Below, in pieces: positions 15,482 to 22,778 of a DNA stretch of 23,994 nucleotides. Within the stretch, counting starts at the first letter, position 1. Each line of letters opens with the position of its first letter. Under the pieces are notes generated by a model. The model did no database searches and was not told the DNA's origin. It saw only the letters and a list, made by a program, of their open reading frames with translations. The stretch is from positions 1 through 23,994 of the forward strand of contig CAZWBQ010000016.1 of NCBI GenBank assembly GCA_964632545.1, given 5' to 3'. Made by a program: the position numbers and the translations under genes. Source of the DNA: UBA7398 sp964632545 (GTDB lineage: Bacteria > Actinomycetota > Actinomycetes > Nanopelagicales > Nanopelagicaceae).

Positions 15482-16624
15482 TTACCGCCTAATTCCAGCA
15501 CGTCGTAAATCTTCAATTCGCAAAGTGCCGGTTTTTGCATCATCTTCTGCTGATAAATAAAGTCGTTGAATTGCGATAACTAAAGCCTCTGCTATCAGAT
15601 CTCTAAACTGCGCATCCCCTAGCCGCTCCGCATCATGTGGGTTGGAGATATACCCCAAATCAATCCGAACTGTCGGTGCTTTTATTAATCGCAACATATC
15701 CCAAGTTTTTGCATGAGTTCGGCAATTATTTAAATCAGTACGCGCACAAATTTCACGTTGCACCAAAGTGGCAAACCGTTCGCCTACAACTGAGTGCACA
15801 CCATGTTGGTCGCTGCCATAGAAGTAAGTGGCAACACCTTGCGCATTTTCATTTTTATAACTATCAACATGCATAGAAATTACTAAATCCGAAGCCACGC
15901 TATTGGCAAAATCAATTCGTTCTGGTTCTAACGGCGATCTACTTTCATTTCTAGTTAGGAATACATTTACTCCTAAAGCAATCAAACGTCCTTCAATTCG
16001 TTGCGCAACATCAAAAACTATTTCGGCTTCCGTTAAGCCATTAATACTTCTACCAACATCTTTTCCACCCCAACTTGGGTCAAGCACAATTATTTTGTCA
16101 GCCAAAACTGGGCCACGTTTCTCCCGAATAGCTTGGTCTCGCAAGAGAGTTGGTGCGCCACCTGAAACAGTGCGCATCAAACGCATTAAGGAAATCACTG
16201 TGGCCGGCCCACAAATTCCATCAACGCTTACTCCGGCAGATTTTTGAAATTCTTTTACCGAAGTCTCAGTTCTAACTCCGTAAATTCCATCTACTCGACC
16301 ACAATCGAAGCCCATATCTATCAACCTGCTCTGCAACGTTGCTACATCATCGCCACGCATTAGCGATCCATCATCACTCTTCTTAAAAGATAAAGTGCGA
16401 TCCCCTAATTTCCACCGCGCTTCATCTAACGCACGTAACGTCATTGGGTTTGCGATTCCAGTTGCAGTTAAACCGCGTTCTTGTTGAAAAGCTTGCACTG
16501 CATTTTGGACGGCGGCATCATAAATATCTAACGGTCCGCTTAAATAACCAAGCCGATGCAGCGTATTTGTAATTACTGTAACAAGGTCGCCACGGTCGCC
16601 CGGGTTTAGTTGCTCAGTATCCAT
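15482..16624 (-). CDS. cwlM: CwlM-like N-acetylmuramoyl-L-alanine amidase homologue, probably catalytically dead
   Basis: A 380-residue protein with two peptidoglycan-binding-like domains (about 5-68 and 88-150) and an Amidase_3 domain (about 175-355). There is no signal peptide, so it should be cytoplasmic like mycobacterial CwlM, which has been reported to stimulate MurA rather than cut peptidoglycan. Amidase_3 enzymes bind zinc through a histidine in DPGHGG, a glutamate and a second histidine. Here the first is W185 (DPSWGG), while E199 and H252 remain. The catalytic glutamate near the end is D322 (VRIDLGYISN). The tail contains a KTGT motif (364-367) that could be a phosphorylation site. 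The position between trxA and parB matches Rv3915. Confidence 0.88.
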   Translation of the reverse strand: MDTEQLNPGDRGDLVTVITNTLHRLGYLSGPLDIYDAAVQNAVQAFQQERGLTATGIANPMTLRALDEARWKLGDRTLSFKKSDDGSLMRGDDVATLQSRLIDMGFDCGRVDGIYGVRTETSVKEFQKSAGVSVDGICGPATVISLMRLMRTVSGGAPTLLRDQAIREKRGPVLADKIIVLDPSWGGKDVGRSINGLTEAEIVFDVAQRIEGRLIALGVNVFLTRNESRSPLEPERIDFANSVASDLVISMHVDSYKNENAQGVATYFYGSDQHGVHSVVGERFATLVQREICARTDLNNCRTHAKTWDMLRLIKAPTVRIDLGYISNPHDAERLGDAQFRDLIAEALVIAIQRLYLSAEDDAKTGTLRIEDLRRAGIRR

Positions 16625-16652
16625 ACTTCAGCGTAAATGAATCAACGCGAAA

Positions 16653-16979
16653 TTAGGAAATGAACTGCTCAAGATCTTTCAATAACGCTGGTTTTGGCTT
16701 TGCCCCGACGATTGTTTTTACGATTTGGCCGCCAACAAATACGTTCATAGTTGGAATTGAGGTGATGCCATATTGCATTGCAAGGGCTTGTTCTTCATCA
16801 GTATTTAGCTTAACAATTTTAATTTTAGAACCGTGTTCGGCGGCAATTTCAGCCAAAATTGGCGCGACAGCACGACATGGTCCACACCACTCTGCCCAAA
16901 AATCAACTAAAACAGGTGTGGTGCTCTTTAAAACTAACTCATCGAAATTTGCTGCAGTTACCGCTACTGGTGCTGACAT
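16653..16979 (-). CDS. trxA: Thioredoxin
   Basis: A 108-residue thiol-disulfide carrier. The active site is WCGPC (31-35), and the cis-proline region is TSIPTM (73-78), with a buried aspartate at D26 in LVDFWAEW. Length and motifs are standard for cytosolic thioredoxin. A strong GAGGAG ribosome site lies just upstream of the ATG at 16979. It follows trxB by 37 bases, so reductase and substrate are co-transcribed, as for Rv3913-Rv3914. Confidence 0.97.
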   Translation of the reverse strand: MSAPVAVTAANFDELVLKSTTPVLVDFWAEWCGPCRAVAPILAEIAAEHGSKIKIVKLNTDEEQALAMQYGITSIPTMNVFVGGQIVKTIVGAKPKPALLKDLEQFIS

Positions 16980-17016
16980 CGCTATCTCCTCTTAATCGTT
17001 CTGATATTTTTGAACT

Positions 17017-17952
17017 CTAGTGTCCTGCAAGGAATCTTTCCGCATCCAAGGCGGCTTGGCACCCTGAACCCGCCGCAGTAATCGCTTGGCGATAAGTATG
17101 GTCAACTAAATCACCACAAGCAAAGACGCCTTTTAGGTTTGTGCGGGTAGATCGGCCGTCTACTTCAACATAACCTTCAGAATTAGCCGTAATTTGACCG
17201 ATTACCAATTCACTTCGCGGCAGATGTCCGATCGCTACAAATAACCCGGTGAAATCTCGAACGCTCTCAACACCGGAAACCGTATTACGCAACTTCAAAC
17301 CACTAACTTTTTCTTCACCTAATACATCAATTACTTCAGTGTTGAAAAGAAATTCAATTTTTGGATTTGCTTGCGCGCGTTCTACCATAATTTTTGAAGC
17401 GCGGAGTGAATCGCGGCGATGAATTAAGACAACTTTACTTGCGAACCTAGTTAAGAAATTAGCTTCTTCCATTGCGGAATCCCCGCCACCGACAACGGCT
17501 ATTTCTTGACCGCGAAAGAAAAACCCATCACAAGTTGCACACCAAGAAACACCGCGACCAGATAACCGTTTCTCGTTTTCAATTCCAATTTCTTTATATG
17601 CCGAACCCATCGCCAAAATTACCGAGCGAGCTTGCAATGTATTTCCAGACCCATCTTTTAGAGTTTTAACTTCTCCATCTAATTTCATTTCAACAATGTC
17701 ATCAGTAATTAACTGGGCACCAAAACGTGCCGCTTGTTTGCGCATCGCATCCATTAAATCTGGTCCGATAATTCCATTTTCAAAACCTGGAAAATTCTCT
17801 ACCTCAGTAGTGTTCATTAGCGCACCACCAGCGGTTACCGAACCTTCATAAATAATTGGGTTTAATTGCGCGCGCGCTGCGTAAATAGCTGCGGTGTAGC
17901 CAGCCGGACCAGAGCCGACGATTACTACATCATGCACTTTTGACTCGCTCAC
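17017..17952 (-). CDS. trxB: Thioredoxin reductase
   Basis: FAD-dependent enzyme that reduces thioredoxin with NADPH; 311 residues. The FAD Rossmann motif is GSGPAGYTAAIYAARA (13-28). The redox-active dithiol is CATC (138-141) followed by DGFFF. The NADPH motif is VVGGGDSAMEEA (153-164), and the C-terminal FAD contact is ACGDL. The start is GTG at 17952 with AAGGTG upstream. It sits 32 bases after murJ; no sigma or anti-sigma gene intervenes, unlike M. tuberculosis. Confidence 0.97.
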   Translation of the reverse strand: MSESKVHDVVIVGSGPAGYTAAIYAARAQLNPIIYEGSVTAGGALMNTTEVENFPGFENGIIGPDLMDAMRKQAARFGAQLITDDIVEMKLDGEVKTLKDGSGNTLQARSVILAMGSAYKEIGIENEKRLSGRGVSWCATCDGFFFRGQEIAVVGGGDSAMEEANFLTRFASKVVLIHRRDSLRASKIMVERAQANPKIEFLFNTEVIDVLGEEKVSGLKLRNTVSGVESVRDFTGLFVAIGHLPRSELVIGQITANSEGYVEVDGRSTRTNLKGVFACGDLVDHTYRQAITAAGSGCQAALDAERFLAGH

Positions 17953-17984
17953 TTGCCCACCTTATCTAGAAAATCGCATATCAA

Positions 17985-19580
17985 TTACTTGCGACGCAAA
18001 ATCAACTTGACCGTCTGTGCTACCTCGTTAATTTTAAAGAGTTTGGCTAGCCCTAAAAATGCGAAATCAGCAACAGCGATAACAATAAGTAATGAAACAA
18101 TATTCCCACCCGGAATTAAGTCAGCCCTAACGAGTAATCGAAGTGGTATAAAAATCAATAAAGAAATCAATGCCAACAACAGGTAAAGTTTCCGATATTC
18201 GACTGTAGAAATAGTTCCCGAATGGCGCGCTAATAATCGGAAAGATAACGCAGTACCTATCCAATAACTCAAAGTAAAAGCTCCGGCTAACCCAACTGTG
18301 ATCAATTCGGTCGGGAGCGTTAGGTAGGCAATAAGCGAGAAACCAATCGAGACTGCATTTATTAATAGATTGGAGATGACTTGCGATTTAGTATTTTCAA
18401 ATGCATTTAAACCGCGGATAGCGATCAAATTTAAACTCAAAGGAATAGCGGCTAGCGCAAAGCCCGCTAATACTTTACCGATAAAACCGGCATCACTTTC
18501 AGATATTCCGAAAAATAGAACTTGTGCAATCAAAGGTCCGAAAAATAAGAAGAAGAACGCACTTGGCACCGTTACAATTCCAACTAACCGAATCGCTTTA
18601 ACAATTTGTTCCCGCAACTCTGCTAACTTCTTATCAATAGCCAACTCTGAAAGTTTTGGAAGTAGCGCTGTTACAACTGAAATTGTGATAATCGAATGTG
18701 GCAATAATAATATTAAATAAGCGTTGCTGTACGGTGTGTAACCAACACCATAAGAAATTCCTTCACCAATCGCGGCTACCGATGTTCTAGTTGCGAGATT
18801 TACGGTAATTAAATAACCAATCTGTGAAATTAGGACAAATAAGAAAGTCCAACTAGCCAACCTGAGTGATTTTCCAAGTCCAACTCCACGCCAATCAAAA
18901 CGTAATCGAAGTGATACGCCGCTCCGCTTTAATACTGGAAGTAAAACTAACGCCTGTGCAACGATGCCGAGCGTTGTGCCAATGCCTAATAACTCTACCT
19001 GCGAGTTAGAAATCCCAGCAAAATCAAGGCTTGTAACTGAAATCAAAAAGTAGCTAAAGAGTGCAATTGCTATTAAATTATTTAATATTGGTGCCCACAT
19101 CATCGGGCCGAATATGCCACGGGCATTTGCGATCTGCCCAAGCAGCGCAAAAATTCCTAAGAAAAATATTTGCGGTAAGCAGTAACGCATAAACGCAACC
19201 GTGATATCAAATGATCGACCGCTAAATGACGGTGCATATAAATGCACCAATAATGGGGCTAACAAAATTGCAACCACCACAATCAACAAGAGAGCTGTGC
19301 TTGTGGCGGTAAATAGTCTTGAAATATAAGCGCTACCTCGATCAGTTTCGCGCGATGCTCTAATAATCTGTGGCACAAAAACGGCAGTTAGTGCGCCACC
19401 GACCAATAAGTTATACAAAATATTTGGCATGGTGTTAGCAACGTTGTATGTGTCACCCAATAGCGCTGTGCCTAAAACTGCAACTAGTAATAAATTTCTA
19501 ACTAACCCGGTAACTCTTGAGATAATTGTGCCTAAGGCCATTACAGACGAAGAACGAATTAATTGCGCATCATCGCTCAT
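17985..19580 (-). CDS. murJ: Lipid II flippase MurJ (MviN family)
   Basis: A polytopic membrane protein of 531 residues with about 14 hydrophobic segments along its whole length. It moves lipid II from the inner to the outer face of the membrane for peptidoglycan synthesis. The N-terminus, SSSVMALGTIISRVTGLVRN, is the conserved MviN opening. The protein ends just after the last membrane segment with a short basic tail. Mycobacterial MviN (Rv3910) has a long cytoplasmic pseudokinase and an extracellular domain after the membrane core, and both are missing here. The ATG overlaps the stop of the DUF6049 gene as ATGA. Confidence 0.95.
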   Translation of the reverse strand: MSDDAQLIRSSSVMALGTIISRVTGLVRNLLLVAVLGTALLGDTYNVANTMPNILYNLLVGGALTAVFVPQIIRASRETDRGSAYISRLFTATSTALLLIVVVAILLAPLLVHLYAPSFSGRSFDITVAFMRYCLPQIFFLGIFALLGQIANARGIFGPMMWAPILNNLIAIALFSYFLISVTSLDFAGISNSQVELLGIGTTLGIVAQALVLLPVLKRSGVSLRLRFDWRGVGLGKSLRLASWTFLFVLISQIGYLITVNLATRTSVAAIGEGISYGVGYTPYSNAYLILLLPHSIITISVVTALLPKLSELAIDKKLAELREQIVKAIRLVGIVTVPSAFFFLFFGPLIAQVLFFGISESDAGFIGKVLAGFALAAIPLSLNLIAIRGLNAFENTKSQVISNLLINAVSIGFSLIAYLTLPTELITVGLAGAFTLSYWIGTALSFRLLARHSGTISTVEYRKLYLLLALISLLIFIPLRLLVRADLIPGGNIVSLLIVIAVADFAFLGLAKLFKINEVAQTVKLILRRK

Positions 19581-20725
19581 TTTTCAACCCGCTTCCGTTT
19601 TACTCGCCGCACACTCTGCACAACTCCAGCAAGCAGAAGGATTATGGCAGACCCGGTTGTAAACCAAGTTGTGATTGGGCTAATTACAGAGAGAGTTAGT
19701 GGTAATTGCACGGGTGGCTTTAACAAAACTCCACCTTCAGACTTTATCTGTGTTAATAAAATCGTAGAACCAGAAGCCAAGACTCTAATTGGGATTACGA
19801 CTTGAGTTTTTGATTTAGGCAACAACGTTAGGTTATGAATTTGAGTGACCGAGACTTTGCCGTTTAATGGCGTGACAATTAGTTTAATTTTTAATTCAAC
19901 ATCAAAATCATTTACTAAAGTTATTGGGATTTTTTCTCGCTCAGATGTCACCCGATATTTTCCAACTATAAGCCTTAATTTATTTTCAAAAGCGGCAAAA
20001 TCAGCGCTGTAAATGTCGGATAAATTTAATAGTTCATTTCTATTCAAGCTTGGGTTAGCTAAGCCAGCGATTCCTAACTTGTAATTAATTAAAGTATCAA
20101 GCGGTAAAACCGACGAGAGTGCAGCAATTTGCTTTCGGATTAATTTGTAATTATCTTGAACTTGGCGCGGAATGTTTGCTTTTGGTTGATCTGGGTAGCT
20201 ATCAACACTAGAAACGCTTCGACCAAAAAAAACTTCACTTCTTGAAATAGATTCAGAAATATAGAACTTTAATTCGCTTGGAGCTGCTCCTTTTAGCCAT
20301 GAGGTGGCTGAAGAGCCATACGGCAAAACTGAAATTGGATCGCGCCGCACGCTAGCTTTTAAAGCGGCTAACCAAGCTTTTGCAATCGAACTACCTTCTC
20401 CAGGCAGAGTTTCCCGCTTTGGATTTTTCTTAGTTTTATCTAATGGTTGTGCAACTTCATATCCATTGCTCATCGCGATCACTTCATCGACAAGGGCGAT
20501 ATCTATAATCCAACTTCGATTTACCTTTGGTCCCGCGTAAACTAAATTTCCAAGCCGTTCTTCTGGTTTTAACGCAGTGGCTAATTCATCATTAAAGAAG
20601 ACACCATCTAATCCGCGATGACTTGGCTCAGATATCAACACGTAACTCGATGGCGTGGCGCTAACTGGTGGCGCAACCATCAGCGCAACAAGTGCGAGTG
20701 AAATTGAAGTCAGAATCCGCTTCAT
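19577..20725 (-). CDS. DUF6049-like exported, membrane-anchored protein, shortened
   Basis: A 382-residue protein in the slot of Rv3909, between nudix and murJ. It has a signal peptide (about 1-23, ending PPVSA), an extracytoplasmic part, a beta-rich stretch near 265-345 that resembles an immunoglobulin-like fold (VNDFDVELKIKLIV), one membrane helix (about 351-369) and a basic cytoplasmic tail (RRVKRKRVEK). DUF6049 relatives of actinobacteria are commonly about twice this length, so this one seems reduced. Sequence similarity cannot be confirmed here; position and topology support the call. The role is unknown. Co-transcription with murJ and the four-base overlaps on both sides suggest a cell-envelope function. 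Confidence 0.7.
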   Translation of the reverse strand: MKRILTSISLALVALMVAPPVSATPSSYVLISEPSHRGLDGVFFNDELATALKPEERLGNLVYAGPKVNRSWIIDIALVDEVIAMSNGYEVAQPLDKTKKNPKRETLPGEGSSIAKAWLAALKASVRRDPISVLPYGSSATSWLKGAAPSELKFYISESISRSEVFFGRSVSSVDSYPDQPKANIPRQVQDNYKLIRKQIAALSSVLPLDTLINYKLGIAGLANPSLNRNELLNLSDIYSADFAAFENKLRLIVGKYRVTSEREKIPITLVNDFDVELKIKLIVTPLNGKVSVTQIHNLTLLPKSKTQVVIPIRVLASGSTILLTQIKSEGGVLLKPPVQLPLTLSVISPITTWFTTGSAIILLLAGVVQSVRRVKRKRVEK

Positions 20726-21303
20726 GCGCCGAGCTCGCCAGAACGAGCGATTAATTTCTTTTCATCCGGATAAGCCAATTTCTCCACGACTTCAGCAAGT
20801 GGAAACCAAGCCACATCATCAACTTCAGTTACTTGCGGCGCTAACTTCCCACCCGTTTCTTTAAATAAGAAATGGTGCACAGTTTTATGAATTCGCTTTC
20901 CGCCCGCCATAAACCAAAAATCGATTACCCCTAAAGATTTTGAAATTTCACTTTGAATTCCAGTTTCTTCTGCAACCTCTCGGATCGCAGCTTCTTCTGG
21001 GGTTTCGCCCTCTTCGATATGCCCTTTTGGTAGCGACCAAAGTAACCGCTCTTGGCTTTGATCTTTAATATCGCGTCTACCAATTAATAAACCTTTAGTT
21101 CCGGTGAAATCAATAACTAAACCACCCGCACTTACTTCATCAACTCGTTTTACATAATTTTGCTTAGGTTTTCGTGGTGAATTTTTATTTTGTGGCGTTG
21201 TAGTACTAACCGTTGTATCGGTGGAGCTTTTTTTTCGTGGGGGCCGCCTACGTCGACGCTTTTTACGCGTATCTTCGCCGCCCGCACTTGGTGCCGGGGT
21301 CAT
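20722..21303 (-). CDS. NUDIX hydrolase (MutT4/Rv3908 position)
   Basis: A 193-residue protein with a perfect Nudix box from G94 to I116: G94, E100, R108, E109, E112, E113 and G115 fit GX5EX7REUXEEXGU. Nudix enzymes hydrolyse nucleoside diphosphates linked to another group. The homologue at this position in M. tuberculosis is MutT4, but substrate cannot be inferred from the box. The first 50 residues are a basic, disordered-looking tail (KKRRRRRPPRKK at 14-25) that could bind nucleic acid. It is the first gene of the minus-strand cluster; its stop overlaps the DUF6049 ATG (ATGA). No Shine-Dalgarno precedes the ATG, which fits a leaderless start. Confidence 0.92.
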   Translation of the reverse strand: MTPAPSAGGEDTRKKRRRRRPPRKKSSTDTTVSTTTPQNKNSPRKPKQNYVKRVDEVSAGGLVIDFTGTKGLLIGRRDIKDQSQERLLWSLPKGHIEEGETPEEAAIREVAEETGIQSEISKSLGVIDFWFMAGGKRIHKTVHHFLFKETGGKLAPQVTEVDDVAWFPLAEVVEKLAYPDEKKLIARSGELGA

Positions 21304-21335
21304 GAGGTAAGGGTAGTGCTTTAGCCTTATCCATC
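21304..21335. promoter_or_regulatory. 32-bp divergent promoter region, both genes apparently leaderless
   Basis: Only 32 bases separate the ATG codons of nudix (leftward) and pcnA (rightward). For nudix, TACCCT (21310-21315, minus strand) ends six bases before the ATG. For pcnA, TAGCCT (21322-21327) ends eight bases before the ATG. Actinobacterial -10 elements follow TANNNT, and transcription starting at the ATG would produce leaderless mRNA. Neither gene has a Shine-Dalgarno site. Confidence 0.6.
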
Positions 21336-22778
21336 ATGAACACTCCAAGTAAAGCCGCAGCGGAAATTGCGATATCTACGCTTTCGGCACGCGCACCTCA
21401 CGCGCACTCCTTGGCTAATGCATTTGCTAAAGCTGGATTTCGATTAGCGCTTGTCGGTGGTCCAGTTCGCGACGCAATTTTAGGTAAATTATCTTCAGAT
21501 TTAGATTTCACAACAAATGCACGACCAGAAGATTCAAAAAAGATTTTAAATTCCTGGGCAGATTCAGTTTGGGATACTGGAATTCAATTTGGCACAGTTG
21601 CAGGAAAGAAAGATGACGTCACGGTTGAAGTAACTACTTACCGTTCTGAAAAATATGATGTTAATAGTCGTAAACCAGAAGTTAATTATGGGGACGACAT
21701 TGAAGGCGATCTTGCGCGACGAGATTTCACAGTTAATGCAATGGCGCTGGAACTAACTACAAAAAATCCAGAATTTATTGACCCATTTAATGGCGCGATG
21801 GATTTGGCAAAAAAAGTATTACGCACACCGAGAAAAGCGGAAGAGCTTTTTACTGATGATCCACTACGCATGATGCGCGCTGCTCGCTTTGCTAGCCAAC
21901 TTAATTTTGATGTGGACCCAACTATTATTACCGCGATTGAAAATATGGCAGAGCGAATTTCAATAGTTTCAGCAGAGCGCGTCCGTGATGAATTTATAAA
22001 GATATTAATGTCTGAAAATCCCCGCATTGGAATCACAATGATGGTGGATACTGGACTTGCAGATTTAGTAATTCCCGAAATTCCAAAACTCCGACTAGAA
22101 GTTGATGAACACCATCACCATAAAGATGTATACGAACATACCCTTACTGTTTTAGAACAGGCGATAGCCGATGAAGCGCGGCTCGACGGACCAAACTTAA
22201 TTATTAGATTAACTGCGTTGCTGCACGACATAGGAAAACCTAAAACACGTGAGCTAATTCCAGGTGGTGGCGTTTCATTTCATCACCACGAAGTTGTTGG
22301 CGCGCGTCTTGCAAAAGAACGGCTTCGAAAACTGCGCTTCGATAAAGAAACCACAGATGCAGTTTCTGAACTGGTTTTCCTACACCTACGTTTTCATGGA
22401 TATGGCAGCGGTGAATGGACCGATTCTGCAGTGCGGCGATATGTGCGCGATGCTGGCGAATATTTAACTCATTTACATGTATTAACTCGCGCTGATTGCA
22501 CAACCCGGAATAAGCGAAAAGCCGAAATCCTTGCCCATACTTATGATCAACTTGAAATTCGGATTTCAGAGTTAATGGCCGAAGAAGAGTTATCAAAAAT
22601 TCGACCAGATCTCGATGGCAATCAAATAATGGAAATTCTTGGTATTAAAGGTAGAAATGTTGGGATTGCTTATCAACATTTATTGGATTTACGAATGGAA
22701 CATGGGCCACTTGGCGAGGAACGTGCTAAAACCGAGTTACTTAATTGGTGGCGTGCCTTTCAGCACGAAAATTCTTAG
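21336..22778 (+). CDS. pcnA: CCA tRNA nucleotidyltransferase (PcnA family)
   Basis: Adds or repairs the 3'-CCA of tRNAs. The 480 residues carry a class II nucleotidyltransferase head: GGPVRD (41-46), the catalytic aspartates in DLDFTT (D55, D57) and RRDFTVNAMA (128-137). An HD-type domain follows, with HHHHKDVYEHT (259-269) and HDIGKP (297-302). This two-domain layout is that of Rv3907c, named pcnA in mycobacteria though it is a CCA-adding enzyme rather than a poly(A) polymerase. The gene diverges from nudix and its 3' end overlaps the MFS gene for 38 bases. Confidence 0.94.
   Translation: MNTPSKAAAEIAISTLSARAPHAHSLANAFAKAGFRLALVGGPVRDAILGKLSSDLDFTTNARPEDSKKILNSWADSVWDTGIQFGTVAGKKDDVTVEVTTYRSEKYDVNSRKPEVNYGDDIEGDLARRDFTVNAMALELTTKNPEFIDPFNGAMDLAKKVLRTPRKAEELFTDDPLRMMRAARFASQLNFDVDPTIITAIENMAERISIVSAERVRDEFIKILMSENPRIGITMMVDTGLADLVIPEIPKLRLEVDEHHHHKDVYEHTLTVLEQAIADEARLDGPNLIIRLTALLHDIGKPKTRELIPGGGVSFHHHEVVGARLAKERLRKLRFDKETTDAVSELVFLHLRFHGYGSGEWTDSAVRRYVRDAGEYLTHLHVLTRADCTTRNKRKAEILAHTYDQLEIRISELMAEEELSKIRPDLDGNQIMEILGIKGRNVGIAYQHLLDLRMEHGPLGEERAKTELLNWWRAFQHENS

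Noticed and set aside
22246..22251. CACGTG inside pcnA as a further parS
   Set aside because: The flanks (AAAA and AGCT) fit neither arm of the parS consensus.
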